From Parasegetibacter sp. NRK P23 (lineage in GTDB: Bacteria > Bacteroidota > Bacteroidia > Chitinophagales > Chitinophagaceae): a stretch of 64,000 bases of DNA. Of this stretch, positions 15,944 through 24,561 are shown piece by piece. A program made the position numbers and the translations under genes. How positions within the stretch are numbered: position 1 is the first letter of the stretch; each line of letters begins with the position of its first letter. Location: positions 2,581,784 through 2,645,783 of the forward strand of contig NZ_JAMDLG010000001.1 in NCBI RefSeq assembly GCF_023721715.1, in the 5' to 3' direction. A model generated the notes under the pieces. It made no database searches and had not been told where the DNA came from. It worked only from the letters and a program-made list of their open reading frames with translations.

Positions 15944-17122
15944 ATGCCTATCGATCAATTCCGCTCACCCGATTATTTCGCGTTGGATGAACTTTTTACG
16001 GAGGAACAAAAACTGATCCGTGAAACGGTTCGTAATTATGTGAAGAAAGAGATATCGCCTGTAATTGAAGCATACGCGCAAAAGGCCGAATTCCCGGAAT
16101 TTATTGTACCGCAACTGGGTGCGTTGGGCTGCTTTGGCCCCACGATACCGGAAGTGTATGGCGGTGGCGGACTCGACCATATCAGCTACGGACTGATGAT
16201 GCAGGAACTGGAAAGAGGCGACAGTGGCGTTCGTTCCACCGCTTCCGTTCAGGGTTCACTAGTAATGTATCCCATTTTCGCGTACGGCTCTGAAGAACAG
16301 AAGAGGAAATACCTCCCGAAACTTGCTTCGGGGGAATGGCTGGGTTGCTTTGGCTTAACGGAACCCGATCATGGTAGCGATCCGGGGGGTATGCTGTCGC
16401 ATTTTTCGGAAGAAGGCGATCATTATATACTGAATGGTTCAAAAATGTGGATCAGCAATGCCCCTTATGCGCAGGTGGCCGTTGTTTGGGCAAAAGATGA
16501 TGCGGGTGAAATTCGTGGGCTGATCCTCGAACGGGGCATGCCCGGCTTCACCACCCCGCATACCACCGGTAAATGGAGCCTTCGCGCCAGCGCAACGGGT
16601 GAACTGGTATTCGACAATGTGCCCGTTCCAAAAGAAAACCTGTTGCCGGGGGTTAAAGGATTGAAAGGACCATTGGGTTGCCTTACCAAAGCGCGCTATG
16701 GGATTGCCTGGGGGGCCGTGGGCGCCGCGATGGATTGTTACCACACCGCTTTGCAATACAGCCTGGAACGTGTTCAATTCGGAAAGCCCATCGCCAGCTT
16801 TCAGCTTCAACAAAAAAAACTGGCCGAGATGCTTACGGAAATCACGAAGGCACAGTTGATGAACTGGCGGCTCGGCACCCTGATGGACAATGGTTCCGCC
16901 ACGCCGCAACAGGTATCCATGGCGAAAAGAAACGCCTGCGAAATAGCCGCCAACATTGCGCGTGAGGCCAGACAGATCTTAGGTGGCATGGGCATTACAG
17001 GCGAATACACGGTAATGCGCCATATCATGAACCTGGAAAGCGTGATCACCTACGAAGGCACCCACGATATCCACCTGCTCATAACGGGTATGGACATCAC
17101 AGGGATCAACGCCTTCAAGTGA
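15944..17122 (+). CDS. Acyl-CoA dehydrogenase, glutaryl-CoA dehydrogenase type
   Basis: A 392-residue flavoprotein with acyl-CoA dehydrogenase N, middle and C domains. Features that point to the GCDH branch are RSTASVQGSLVMYPI, GCFGLTEPDHGSDPGGM and the C-terminal MNLESVITYEGTHDIH with the catalytic Glu in YEGTHD. GCDH oxidises and decarboxylates glutaryl-CoA to crotonyl-CoA. The frame is open back to 15836, but the extension resembles noncoding DNA; MPIDQFRSPDYF at 15944 is the likely start. A 3-hydroxybutyryl-CoA dehydrogenase that could act downstream is at 27373. Confidence 0.9.
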   Translation: MPIDQFRSPDYFALDELFTEEQKLIRETVRNYVKKEISPVIEAYAQKAEFPEFIVPQLGALGCFGPTIPEVYGGGGLDHISYGLMMQELERGDSGVRSTASVQGSLVMYPIFAYGSEEQKRKYLPKLASGEWLGCFGLTEPDHGSDPGGMLSHFSEEGDHYILNGSKMWISNAPYAQVAVVWAKDDAGEIRGLILERGMPGFTTPHTTGKWSLRASATGELVFDNVPVPKENLLPGVKGLKGPLGCLTKARYGIAWGAVGAAMDCYHTALQYSLERVQFGKPIASFQLQQKKLAEMLTEITKAQLMNWRLGTLMDNGSATPQQVSMAKRNACEIAANIAREARQILGGMGITGEYTVMRHIMNLESVITYEGTHDIHLLITGMDITGINAFK

Positions 17123-17260
17123 GGATTCATACAATTCATGCACATAATTCCACCACTTATCAACCTCCTTTGTAAAACCGGTACGTTAAAACCAAAATTA
17201 TCTACCTTTATCCTGCAACTCTCCAAGGAAATTAATGGTCTAACTTTAAAAGATGATGTT

Positions 17261-17788
17261 ATGGAACCACGGATGAAAACTTTCCTGGTAGGCTTTATGG
17301 GATCAGGCAAATCATATTGGGGGGCGAAGCTGGCGGAATACCTGAATGTTCCTTTTTACGACCTCGACGAGGTAATCGTTGAAAAAGAAGGTCGCTCCAT
17401 CGAAAGCATTTTCGCGGAAGAAGGAGAAGAATACTTCAGGATCGTGGAAAAGAACACCCTGTACGATATTACTGAACGGGCCGACTCAACAGAAGGTTTT
17501 GTTGTTTCCTGCGGCGGCGGAACGCCCTGCTTTTTCAACAACATCGAGTACATGAAAAAACATGGAAAGGTGGTCTGGATCAACCCGCCCATCGATATCC
17601 TCTGGCAAAGGCTGCTGCGGGAGAAAAACAAGCGCCCGCTGCTCCGGGAGATCAGTGACGATGACCTCAGGCACTATATCCAGCGCAAACTCGGTGAACG
17701 AAAAATGTATTATGAAAAGGCTGATCTCGTGATCAACGAAGAAGCCATCAGTGTAGAATTATTCCTGGAAACCGCAGACCATGCATAA
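17261..17788 (+). CDS. aroK: Shikimate kinase
   Basis: A 175-residue kinase with the P-loop GFMGSGKSYWG near its N-terminus, the DLDEVIVEKEGRSIESIFAEEGEEYFR shikimate-site block, the Gly-rich SCGGGTPCF and the LID region REKNKRPLL. It phosphorylates shikimate on the way to chorismate. The frame is open upstream to 17138, but that part lacks protein character. Starts at 17261 (MEPRMKTF) and 17273 (MKTFLVG) are both possible; the second gives the usual family N-terminus. The stop overlaps the next gene by 8 bases. Confidence 0.93.
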   Translation: MEPRMKTFLVGFMGSGKSYWGAKLAEYLNVPFYDLDEVIVEKEGRSIESIFAEEGEEYFRIVEKNTLYDITERADSTEGFVVSCGGGTPCFFNNIEYMKKHGKVVWINPPIDILWQRLLREKNKRPLLREISDDDLRHYIQRKLGERKMYYEKADLVINEEAISVELFLETADHA

Positions 17789-18164
17789 AACCTTTCTTAC
17801 CCTGGCCTCTTTGCTGGGCGCCCTCTCCGTTGCCCTAGGCGCCTTCGGCGCACATGGATTGAAAAAAATTGTTCCGGCTGAAACCGTAAGTACGTTTCAA
17901 ACCGGCGTGCAATACCAGTTCTACCACACATTCGCGCTCTTCCTGGCCGCCATTCTATACAAAGAATTTCCGACCAACAACATTGTGTGGGCTGGATATG
18001 CGTTCATCGCAGGTATCCTTCTTTTTTCGGGCTCATTGTATGTGCTCACTTTCCTGCACGATACCCAATCGGTAGGACTGAAACGCATCGGCATCATCAC
18101 CCCTATCGGTGGATTGTTTTTCATCGCAGGATGGGTGTTGCTGGCGATGGGGCTGAAGAAGTAA
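17781..18164 (+). CDS. DUF423 family small membrane protein
   Basis: A 127-residue protein with four hydrophobic segments and the DUF423 (YgdD/YwdK) hallmarks: LGALSVALGAFGAHGLKK near the N-terminus, FQTGVQYQFYHTFALF, and a late GLKRIGIITPIGGLFFIAGW. The function of the family is unknown; it resides in the inner membrane. The start codon overlaps the end of aroK by 8 bases, so it is probably co-translated with it. Confidence 0.92.
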   Translation: MHKTFLTLASLLGALSVALGAFGAHGLKKIVPAETVSTFQTGVQYQFYHTFALFLAAILYKEFPTNNIVWAGYAFIAGILLFSGSLYVLTFLHDTQSVGLKRIGIITPIGGLFFIAGWVLLAMGLKK

Positions 18165-18192
18165 TTCAAAATTCAACATCCAACATTCAAAA

Positions 18193-20151
18193 TTACAACG
18201 GCAGCGTCAACCGCGTTACCGTTCCATCTCTCCGTTGAATATCGTATTGGCCCGAGATGCTGTTCATGCGGCGTTTCATGTTCACCAGTCCGTTGCCGAA
18301 CTGGCGGAGTTTATCCATATCGATGCCCACGCCATTGTCGTGGATTTGTACCACGAGTATATTTGAATTGATGCTGATCTGCATGTCTACCTTCGTGCAC
18401 TGTGCATGTTTGATGATATTGTGCAGTGATTCTTTCACACAAAGGAAGATGTTCCTTCTTTTTTCTCCGGTAATTTCCTGTTGCGGCAAACTAACGGGCG
18501 TGGAAATATGGCAATCAATTTCGGAGCCTTCAAAATATTCCAGTGAATAGCTTCTGATATACGCCACCAGGTTCTCGAGCGTGTCGTGTGAACTGTTCAT
18601 ACTCCAGATGATGGCGTTCATTTTATTCAACAGTTCGTTGGCTGAAGCGGAAATCTTTTCCACTTCCGGCAAAGGGTTCTCCCGCAATTTGTTTTTGGCC
18701 AGTTCACTGAGCAGGCGGATGGCCGTCATACCACTGCCCAGTTCATCGTGCATATCGGTGGAAATCCGGTTTCTTTCTTCCTGTTGCGCCACATATACCG
18801 CCATCTGTTTTTCCAGTTCCTTGCGTTCGTTTTCCAGTCGTAGTTTTTCCCTTTCGCGCGTTCGCTGGATCAGTTCTTTCCTGTTCTTATAACTCAATCC
18901 CGCCAGGAAGCAGATCAGTTCTATCACCAGTCCCAGTTCATAATAAAACAACGATTGGTTGAATACTTTAGGAACTCCTTTGAAATTGATCCTGAATATG
19001 ATCATCAGCAAAGAGAAAGCGGCGAATACGATCAGCACGATGTTTCCCCATACCAGGTAACGCATGAGTTTATCTTTCACCCGCAAACCATAAAGAATAA
19101 AGAAAACGCCTACGCCAAGCAGGATATATTTGATCCCGTTCTCGATATTGAATTCCATTTCATAATTATCCATCCTGAAATGCGCGTAAGAGAAAAGGAA
19201 CAGCGACACCAGGATCACGGCCTGCGCGGTGGTGAGCACACGGTACATCAAAGGATACTTTTCCTTCGATTGCAGGAACTGGTTCAGGAACATCAGGTAA
19301 AACAGGATACCACAGCCCTGGATGATAAAATCGAGGTAGCCCTCAAAGAAATAGTTGAAGGGATGAGAGAAATTATAGAAATAGGTTTTGAGGAACATGA
19401 GCAGCCCCATACAAAACGTGTAAATCGCATACGAAAGGAACTCCGGGTTAAAAGTTTGCACGTAATTTGTAAGGGAGTACAGCACCATTAAAAGCAGCAA
19501 CCCGGAAAACAGGTAACCGAACATGTTGAGGTCGCCACCCTGCTGCCTGGAAAGCGTGATGAGCACGGGTACATAGTGACTGGCCACGAGTTTGGGATCC
19601 AGGGTATTGATGGAGGTACGCACAGCCTGTAACCGTACCACATAGGTGATGGCGGTATCGGCGGGAATGGTGATGCGCCTGAATCCTTCGCGGTGAGAAT
19701 CAGGTGCACGGCGGGAAGCGGTATCCGGGATAGGAATGAGGTTTCCGTTGGAACCGGCCTGCAATACTTCGATCTTTTTGTAATAAAGACTTGGAAAGAA
19801 ATACACCCGTTCGCTGGTATCGGCATGGTTGCGGAGCGTGAATTTCAGGTACACATCACGGTCAACATATTTGGGTGGAAGAACGGTATTCTTCAGGAAA
19901 TTTTTCCTGGGTACGAATGGGATATTCTGAATAGAAGGGATCGGTTCTTCCTGCCGTGGATGCGTATAAAAAGCAGTATAGTCTTCTATGTAAGAAGCGG
20001 TCCGGATGTTCTGAACAGAAATGGTATCTGTTTTTTCGATAGCTTGAGCCCGGCCTTGTTGCATAAAAAAAACGAATACTGCCGGCAACAACAAACCGGT
20101 CAGTGGAACCCTTAAAGAACAATAAGAAAAAATGCGAATCAAATACTCCAT
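18193..20151 (-). CDS. 7TMR-DISM sensor histidine kinase, orphan
   Basis: A 652-residue membrane kinase: N-terminal signal segment (about 12-36), a periplasmic 7TMR-DISMED2-type sensing domain (about 45-195, with the YFFPSLYYKKIEV strand), seven membrane helices (about 205-425), a coiled-coil linker rich in Glu/Arg/Lys, then a HisKA_3 dimerisation domain with MHDELGSGMTAI (phospho-acceptor His468) and a C-terminal HATPase ending in DNGVGIDMDKLRQFGNGLVNM. HisKA_3 kinases normally pair with LuxR/NarL-type response regulators, but none is encoded next to it, so it is an orphan here. Ligands of DISMED2 domains may be carbohydrates, but this one is unknown. Confidence 0.9.
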   Translation of the reverse strand: MEYLIRIFSYCSLRVPLTGLLLPAVFVFFMQQGRAQAIEKTDTISVQNIRTASYIEDYTAFYTHPRQEEPIPSIQNIPFVPRKNFLKNTVLPPKYVDRDVYLKFTLRNHADTSERVYFFPSLYYKKIEVLQAGSNGNLIPIPDTASRRAPDSHREGFRRITIPADTAITYVVRLQAVRTSINTLDPKLVASHYVPVLITLSRQQGGDLNMFGYLFSGLLLLMVLYSLTNYVQTFNPEFLSYAIYTFCMGLLMFLKTYFYNFSHPFNYFFEGYLDFIIQGCGILFYLMFLNQFLQSKEKYPLMYRVLTTAQAVILVSLFLFSYAHFRMDNYEMEFNIENGIKYILLGVGVFFILYGLRVKDKLMRYLVWGNIVLIVFAAFSLLMIIFRINFKGVPKVFNQSLFYYELGLVIELICFLAGLSYKNRKELIQRTREREKLRLENERKELEKQMAVYVAQQEERNRISTDMHDELGSGMTAIRLLSELAKNKLRENPLPEVEKISASANELLNKMNAIIWSMNSSHDTLENLVAYIRSYSLEYFEGSEIDCHISTPVSLPQQEITGEKRRNIFLCVKESLHNIIKHAQCTKVDMQISINSNILVVQIHDNGVGIDMDKLRQFGNGLVNMKRRMNSISGQYDIQRRDGTVTRLTLPL

Positions 20152-20263
20152 GGGTAAGCGCGGGAATATGGTGGCTCAAATGATGCGGAAAAATACTATT
20201 AACTTATAATATGTGAAAAGAAAGTTTTGACGACCGGTATGTACGGCTGTTCAAACCTTCTTT

Positions 20264-20271
20264 TATCTTTG
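20264..20271 (+). promoter_or_regulatory. TAnnTTTG -7 box next to ftsK start
   Basis: TATCTTTG ends 5 bases before the ATG at 20277. It lies in the 125-base gap between the divergent histidine kinase and ftsK genes and would give a very short ftsK leader. Confidence 0.5.
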
Positions 20272-20276
20272 TTGCT

Positions 20277-22865
20277 ATGGCCAGTAAAGTGAGGAAATCG
20301 AAATACAAGGCACCTGATCCCGATCAGCTTACCCCCGAGAAGGAACCCGAGGTAAAAATGAAAGAAGTGGCGAAAGACGAGCGCACCCGGAAAATACTGG
20401 GAGCCTTCTGTTTGCTTGTCGCCTTTTTCCTGTTCTTCGCCTTTTCATCGTACCTGTTTACCTGGGAAGTGGACCAGGACCAGGTTTTCCGTGAAGGTGC
20501 CGGGATTCTGATGCCCAACGACCTGAAGATCGCGAACCTGCTGGGCGCACTGGGCGCTTACATCTCCCATATTTTCTTTTACAAAGGCTTTGGCATCGCC
20601 TCCTACCTTTTCTGTACCTTCTTTTTTATGCTGGGGGTGAACCTTCTGTTTGAACGCCAGGTATTTTCACTGAAGCGGAACATCCGTTATGTGATCACCG
20701 GCTTACTGGTCCTGAGTGTGCTGGCGGCATTTATCGGTCAATCCTTTGCGTTTCCCTGGGGCGGCGCCGTAGGTGATATGGTGTGCAACTGGCTGAACGC
20801 CCTCATTGGAAAAACCGGTACAGCCGCGGTGATTCTGCTGGCGGCATTTTGTTATGTGGTTTGGCGCTTCAATCCACGTTTCGCCTGGCCCGAAAAGAAA
20901 CTGGCGGCTCCGGCTGCTGTTCCGGTTGCCGTGCCGGAATCGGAAGAAACCGAAGTGGAAAAAGAAATACCCGTGGTTGCACCAGTAGTGCCGTCTGGCA
21001 ACCAGTTGAAAGGGAAAGGGGGCATCGTGGTGATTCCGCCCAAAATGGAAGAACCCGTTGAAATACCACTTACCCTGATAGAAAAAGAAATGCCTGCGGA
21101 AGAACCCGTTCCTGCATTTGAAATACTACATGAAGAAGAACCTGAAGAGGAGATTTTAGAAGAAGCATTGGAGGAAGAACCGGAAGCAGAAGATGAACTC
21201 GTTCCTTTCGAGCCTGATCCTGAAGAAGAGATTCCCACCCTCCACCTGCACCAGCAGGGATTGAGAAAGCCTGATCCGTTAAACGACCTGGCCCTGGAAA
21301 TCAAATCCGCGCCGGAACCCGATCCAGAAACGGAAGAAAACCCTGTTGCCCACCTCGCGCCTTACGAACCAACGCTGGATTTGCGCGATTACAAATACCC
21401 GCACCTCGAATTGCTGGAGGCGCACGGCAGTGAAAAGATTATCCAGGATCCGGCGGAGCTGGAAGCGAACAAGAACCAGATCATCAATACCCTGAAGAAT
21501 TACGATATCAATATCCAGAAGATATCGGCCACCGTGGGACCTACGGTTACGCTTTATGAGATCGTTCCGGCGGCGGGAGTCCGCATCTCCCGTATCAAGA
21601 ACCTGGAAGACGATATCGCATTGAGTCTGGCCGCGCTAGGTATCCGCATCATCGCGCCTATTCCCGGCAAAGGTACCATCGGTATCGAAGTGCCGAACGT
21701 GAAAAAAACAGTGGTGAGCATGAAAACATTGCTCGCCTCAGAAAAGTTCCAACACAACGCATTCAGCTTACCCATCGCGGTGGGAAAAAAGATCGACAAC
21801 GAAAACTTCATCGTCGACCTCGCCTCCATGCCCCACTTGTTGATGGCGGGTGCTACGGGACAGGGTAAATCCGTTGGACTAAACGCGATCCTGGTTTCCC
21901 TTCTTTATAAAAAACATCCATCCCAGTTGAAGCTGGTGCTGGTGGATCCGAAGAAAGTGGAACTGAGTGTATACCGGATGATCGAAAAACATTTCCTTGC
22001 AAAATTACCCGGCGAAGAAGAGGCCATCATCACCGATACCAAGAAAGTAATATCCACGCTAAACGCGCTCTGTATTGAAATGGACAACCGCTACGACCTG
22101 CTGAAGGAAGCCGGTTGCCGCAACATCAAGGAATACAACGAAAAATTCGTTAAACGCAAACTCAATCCACAGAAAGGGCACCAGTTCCTGCCGTTCATTG
22201 TATTGGTGGTGGACGAATTCGCCGACCTGATCATGACCGCCGGCAAGGAAGTGGAGATGCCCATCGCCCGCCTGGCGCAATTGGCACGTGCCGTAGGTAT
22301 TCACCTTATCATCGCCACACAGCGTCCTTCGGTGAACATCATCACGGGTACCATCAAGGCCAACTTCCCGGCACGGATTGCTTTCAAGGTTTCTTCCAAA
22401 ATAGATTCCCGCACCATCCTCGATGCCGGTGGCGCGGAGCAACTGATCGGTAAAGGCGATATGCTCATTTCCTACAACGGCGAAATCACCCGTTTACAAT
22501 GTGCTTTCGTGGATACCCCGGAAGTAGACAAAATAACGGAGTTCATCGGCGACCAGCGCGGTTATCCCCAGGCCTTCCTCCTCCCCGAATATGTGGATGA
22601 GAAAGAAATGGACGCGAAAGACTTCCAACTGGGTGGCGACCGCGACGAACTTTTCGAAGATGCCGCCCGCTTAATCGTGGCCAACCAGATGGGCTCCACC
22701 TCGCTCATACAACGCAGGATGAAACTGGGCTACAACCGTGCCGGCCGCTTGATGGACCAACTGGAGGCCGCAGGTATTGTTGGCCCTGGCGTAGGCTCCA
22801 AAGCGCGCGAAGTGCTGATCAAAACCGAATACGAACTGGAACAGTTCCTGGAAGAATCCCGTTAG
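20277..22865 (+). CDS. ftsK: DNA translocase FtsK
   Basis: An 862-residue FtsK/SpoIIIE protein. It has an N-terminal membrane domain with about four helices (residues 40-195), an acidic, Glu/Pro-rich linker (about 215-370), and a RecA-like motor with Walker A GATGQGKS (near 525), Walker B VLVVDEFADL (near 643) and the conserved QRPSVNIITGTIKANFPARIAF. The C-terminal gamma winged helix (from about 795, with MGSTSLIQRRMKLGYNRAGRLMDQLE split over that region) should read KOPS-like polar sequences. It pumps chromosome DNA at the septum. The linker is shorter than in E. coli FtsK, as usual for this phylum. Confidence 0.96.
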   Translation: MASKVRKSKYKAPDPDQLTPEKEPEVKMKEVAKDERTRKILGAFCLLVAFFLFFAFSSYLFTWEVDQDQVFREGAGILMPNDLKIANLLGALGAYISHIFFYKGFGIASYLFCTFFFMLGVNLLFERQVFSLKRNIRYVITGLLVLSVLAAFIGQSFAFPWGGAVGDMVCNWLNALIGKTGTAAVILLAAFCYVVWRFNPRFAWPEKKLAAPAAVPVAVPESEETEVEKEIPVVAPVVPSGNQLKGKGGIVVIPPKMEEPVEIPLTLIEKEMPAEEPVPAFEILHEEEPEEEILEEALEEEPEAEDELVPFEPDPEEEIPTLHLHQQGLRKPDPLNDLALEIKSAPEPDPETEENPVAHLAPYEPTLDLRDYKYPHLELLEAHGSEKIIQDPAELEANKNQIINTLKNYDINIQKISATVGPTVTLYEIVPAAGVRISRIKNLEDDIALSLAALGIRIIAPIPGKGTIGIEVPNVKKTVVSMKTLLASEKFQHNAFSLPIAVGKKIDNENFIVDLASMPHLLMAGATGQGKSVGLNAILVSLLYKKHPSQLKLVLVDPKKVELSVYRMIEKHFLAKLPGEEEAIITDTKKVISTLNALCIEMDNRYDLLKEAGCRNIKEYNEKFVKRKLNPQKGHQFLPFIVLVVDEFADLIMTAGKEVEMPIARLAQLARAVGIHLIIATQRPSVNIITGTIKANFPARIAFKVSSKIDSRTILDAGGAEQLIGKGDMLISYNGEITRLQCAFVDTPEVDKITEFIGDQRGYPQAFLLPEYVDEKEMDAKDFQLGGDRDELFEDAARLIVANQMGSTSLIQRRMKLGYNRAGRLMDQLEAAGIVGPGVGSKAREVLIKTEYELEQFLEESR

Positions 22866-22925
22866 CATTATGTTAAGATATAAGCGATAGCTAAACCCAG
22901 CATTATTATTGGCGTCTTAGAATCA

Positions 22926-22946
22926 AGTAGCATTATGCTACTTTTG
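22926..22946 (+). promoter_or_regulatory. Palindrome overlapping the lolA-like promoter
   Basis: AGTAGCAT (22926-22933) and ATGCTACT (22935-22942) form a perfect 17-bp palindrome with one central base. Its right half runs into TACTTTTG (22939-22946), a -7 box 39 bases before the start at 22986. The position fits an operator for a dimeric repressor, but no regulator is known. Confidence 0.4.
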
Positions 22947-22985
22947 CGGCGTATTTTCGCAATTGAATACCCTGAATATTTTAAG

Positions 22986-23645
22986 ATGAAAAGAATAGCT
23001 ACATTATCGCTTCTGTTAGCATTAACCGCAGGAAGTTTCGCCCAGAATGGCGCGGCGAAGAACGATCCCTCCGCCAAAGTGGTACTGGATAAGGTATCCG
23101 CTAAGTTTAAAACATACAAATCTGTTCAGGCCAGCTTCACCCTCCAGGTGGAAAACGCCTCCGGAAAAGTATTAGGCACTAAAAAAGGTACCGTCGCCAT
23201 GAAAGGTTCCAAATACCACGTGAACCTCACCGACCAGGAAATTTTCTGCGACGGCAAAAACATCTGGACCTATGATCCCTCCGCCAACGAAGTGCAGATT
23301 TCCAAAGTTGATCCCGCGGCAAATATGATCACACCCCAGAAATTGTTCTCCAACTTCTACGATAAAGATTTCCTCTACAAAATGAACGGCGAGAAAAAAC
23401 AAGGCGCCAAAACACTCCAGGAAATCGAACTTACTCCCGTAGACAAAAGCAAGCCCTTTCATAAGGTACTGGTATGGGTAGATAAAGCCACACAAACGAT
23501 TTACAGCACCAAAGTGATGGAAAAAAGCGGGAACAGGTTCACTTACACGGTTTCTTCCTTGAATGGAGCCGCTGCTGTTCCTGATGCGCAATTTGTGTTT
23601 AATGCAGCGAAGTATCCGGGAGTGGAAGTGATTGATTTGAGGTAA
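22986..23645 (+). CDS. LolA-like outer-membrane lipoprotein carrier
   Basis: A 219-residue periplasmic protein: signal peptide MKRIATLSLLLALTAGSFAQ, then an incomplete beta-barrel typical of LolA (ASFTLQVENASGKVLGTKKGTV, EIFCDGKNIWTYDPSANEVQI, and the VDKSKPFHKVLVWVDKATQTI block). It would carry lipoproteins from the inner to the outer membrane. The in-frame ATG at 22935 overlaps the promoter region, so I start at 22986, where the signal peptide begins. It follows ftsK, as lolA often does in other phyla. Confidence 0.88.
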   Translation: MKRIATLSLLLALTAGSFAQNGAAKNDPSAKVVLDKVSAKFKTYKSVQASFTLQVENASGKVLGTKKGTVAMKGSKYHVNLTDQEIFCDGKNIWTYDPSANEVQISKVDPAANMITPQKLFSNFYDKDFLYKMNGEKKQGAKTLQEIELTPVDKSKPFHKVLVWVDKATQTIYSTKVMEKSGNRFTYTVSSLNGAAAVPDAQFVFNAAKYPGVEVIDLR

Positions 23646-23713
23646 GGTTTCTCGCACAGCTTCATATCTCGGAGGAGCAAATGTCTGTTGAAATGCTAAG
23701 TAATACGGGATAT

Positions 23714-23914
23714 TTTCACGCGAAGACGCAAAGGGGCAAGGACGCAAAGAGAGCACTATTTTTATAACGCCGGTTGATTTATAAGAACAACTATAATTGA
23801 AAAGGTTAGCATACAATCAAATGCATGCTAACCTTTTCAATTATAACGCCAATAAACGCTATGCCAACTCCCCTACGCCTTGCGTCCTTGCCCCTTTGCG
23901 TCGTTGCGTGAAAG
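23714..23914. repeat. Paired inverted repeat with nested hairpin (REPIN-like)
   Basis: The outer arms 23714-23750 and 23879-23914 are near-perfect inverted copies built on GACGCAAAGGGGCAAGGACGC. Inside lies a second, perfect 20-bp inverted repeat (23793-23812 with 23825-23844, loop of 12). The whole 200-base unit fills the gap between the lolA-like gene and the next stop codon at 23920, with no gene inside. The arm word recurs at 6656-6877. Confidence 0.8.
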
Positions 23915-23919
23915 AAAAA

Positions 23920-24498
23920 CTACTTATTATTAAACAGCGTGAAAAACACACTTCCCATCAACACACTATTCTTGAAATCCGGATCAATACGCTGTGAATT
24001 AAAATCACCCACTTTAGAAAGCCCGGCGATATAACGAATACCAACCCCGAAGCCACTGGCACCGTGGTAACCCAGTCCTACTGCACCGGAAAGATCAAGG
24101 TTCTTCGCGAAAGTGTTGATGGGTGTATTATCTGTATTCTCCGTTAACTTAAACCCAACCTGCGGACCAGCTTCAACATAAAATCCTCCATTGGAACGCA
24201 CTCTTGCCATCACCGGCACATTGATATAAGATACTTTATAGTCCTGCAGACCGTTACCATCATCAATTTTAGCGCCCTGCGAAGAGAAGAGCACTTCCGG
24301 GCCTAAAGAGAAATTATTTCCCAGTTTGAAGTTCAGCATACCGCCGATGTGAAAGCCTACCAGCGCTTCCTTATCAATCTGCCTGAAATTACCTGTGTAA
24401 TTGCTGACGTTCACGCCGCCTTTCACGCCCAGTTGAAAAGTTTGAGCGTAACCCGCTCCGCCCATAAGGAGGCACAATGCCGTGAGTACCTTTTTCAT
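23920..24498 (-). CDS. PorT-like outer-membrane beta-barrel protein
   Basis: A 192-residue protein with signal peptide MKKVLTALCLLMGGAGYAQ and an eight-stranded-barrel-like body of the OMP_b-brl_2 type (FQLGVKGGVNVSNY, FHIGGMLNFKLGNNFSLGPEVLFSSQGAK, GFYVEAGPQVGFKL, YHGASGFGVGIRYIAGL). Such PorT-like proteins are abundant in Bacteroidota outer membranes; the function of this one is unknown. It ends 6 bases from the nested repeat. Confidence 0.88.
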   Translation of the reverse strand: MKKVLTALCLLMGGAGYAQTFQLGVKGGVNVSNYTGNFRQIDKEALVGFHIGGMLNFKLGNNFSLGPEVLFSSQGAKIDDGNGLQDYKVSYINVPVMARVRSNGGFYVEAGPQVGFKLTENTDNTPINTFAKNLDLSGAVGLGYHGASGFGVGIRYIAGLSKVGDFNSQRIDPDFKNSVLMGSVFFTLFNNK

Positions 24499-24561
24499 TT
24501 TGATCGGTTTAAAGTGTTCATAAATTCTGTAACAACATTTTCCGTCAAAACGTTATAAAAA

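Noticed and set aside
23714-23914. CRISPR array or insertion sequence
   Set aside because: The copies are inverted, not direct with spacers, only two arms exist, and there is no transposase frame inside.
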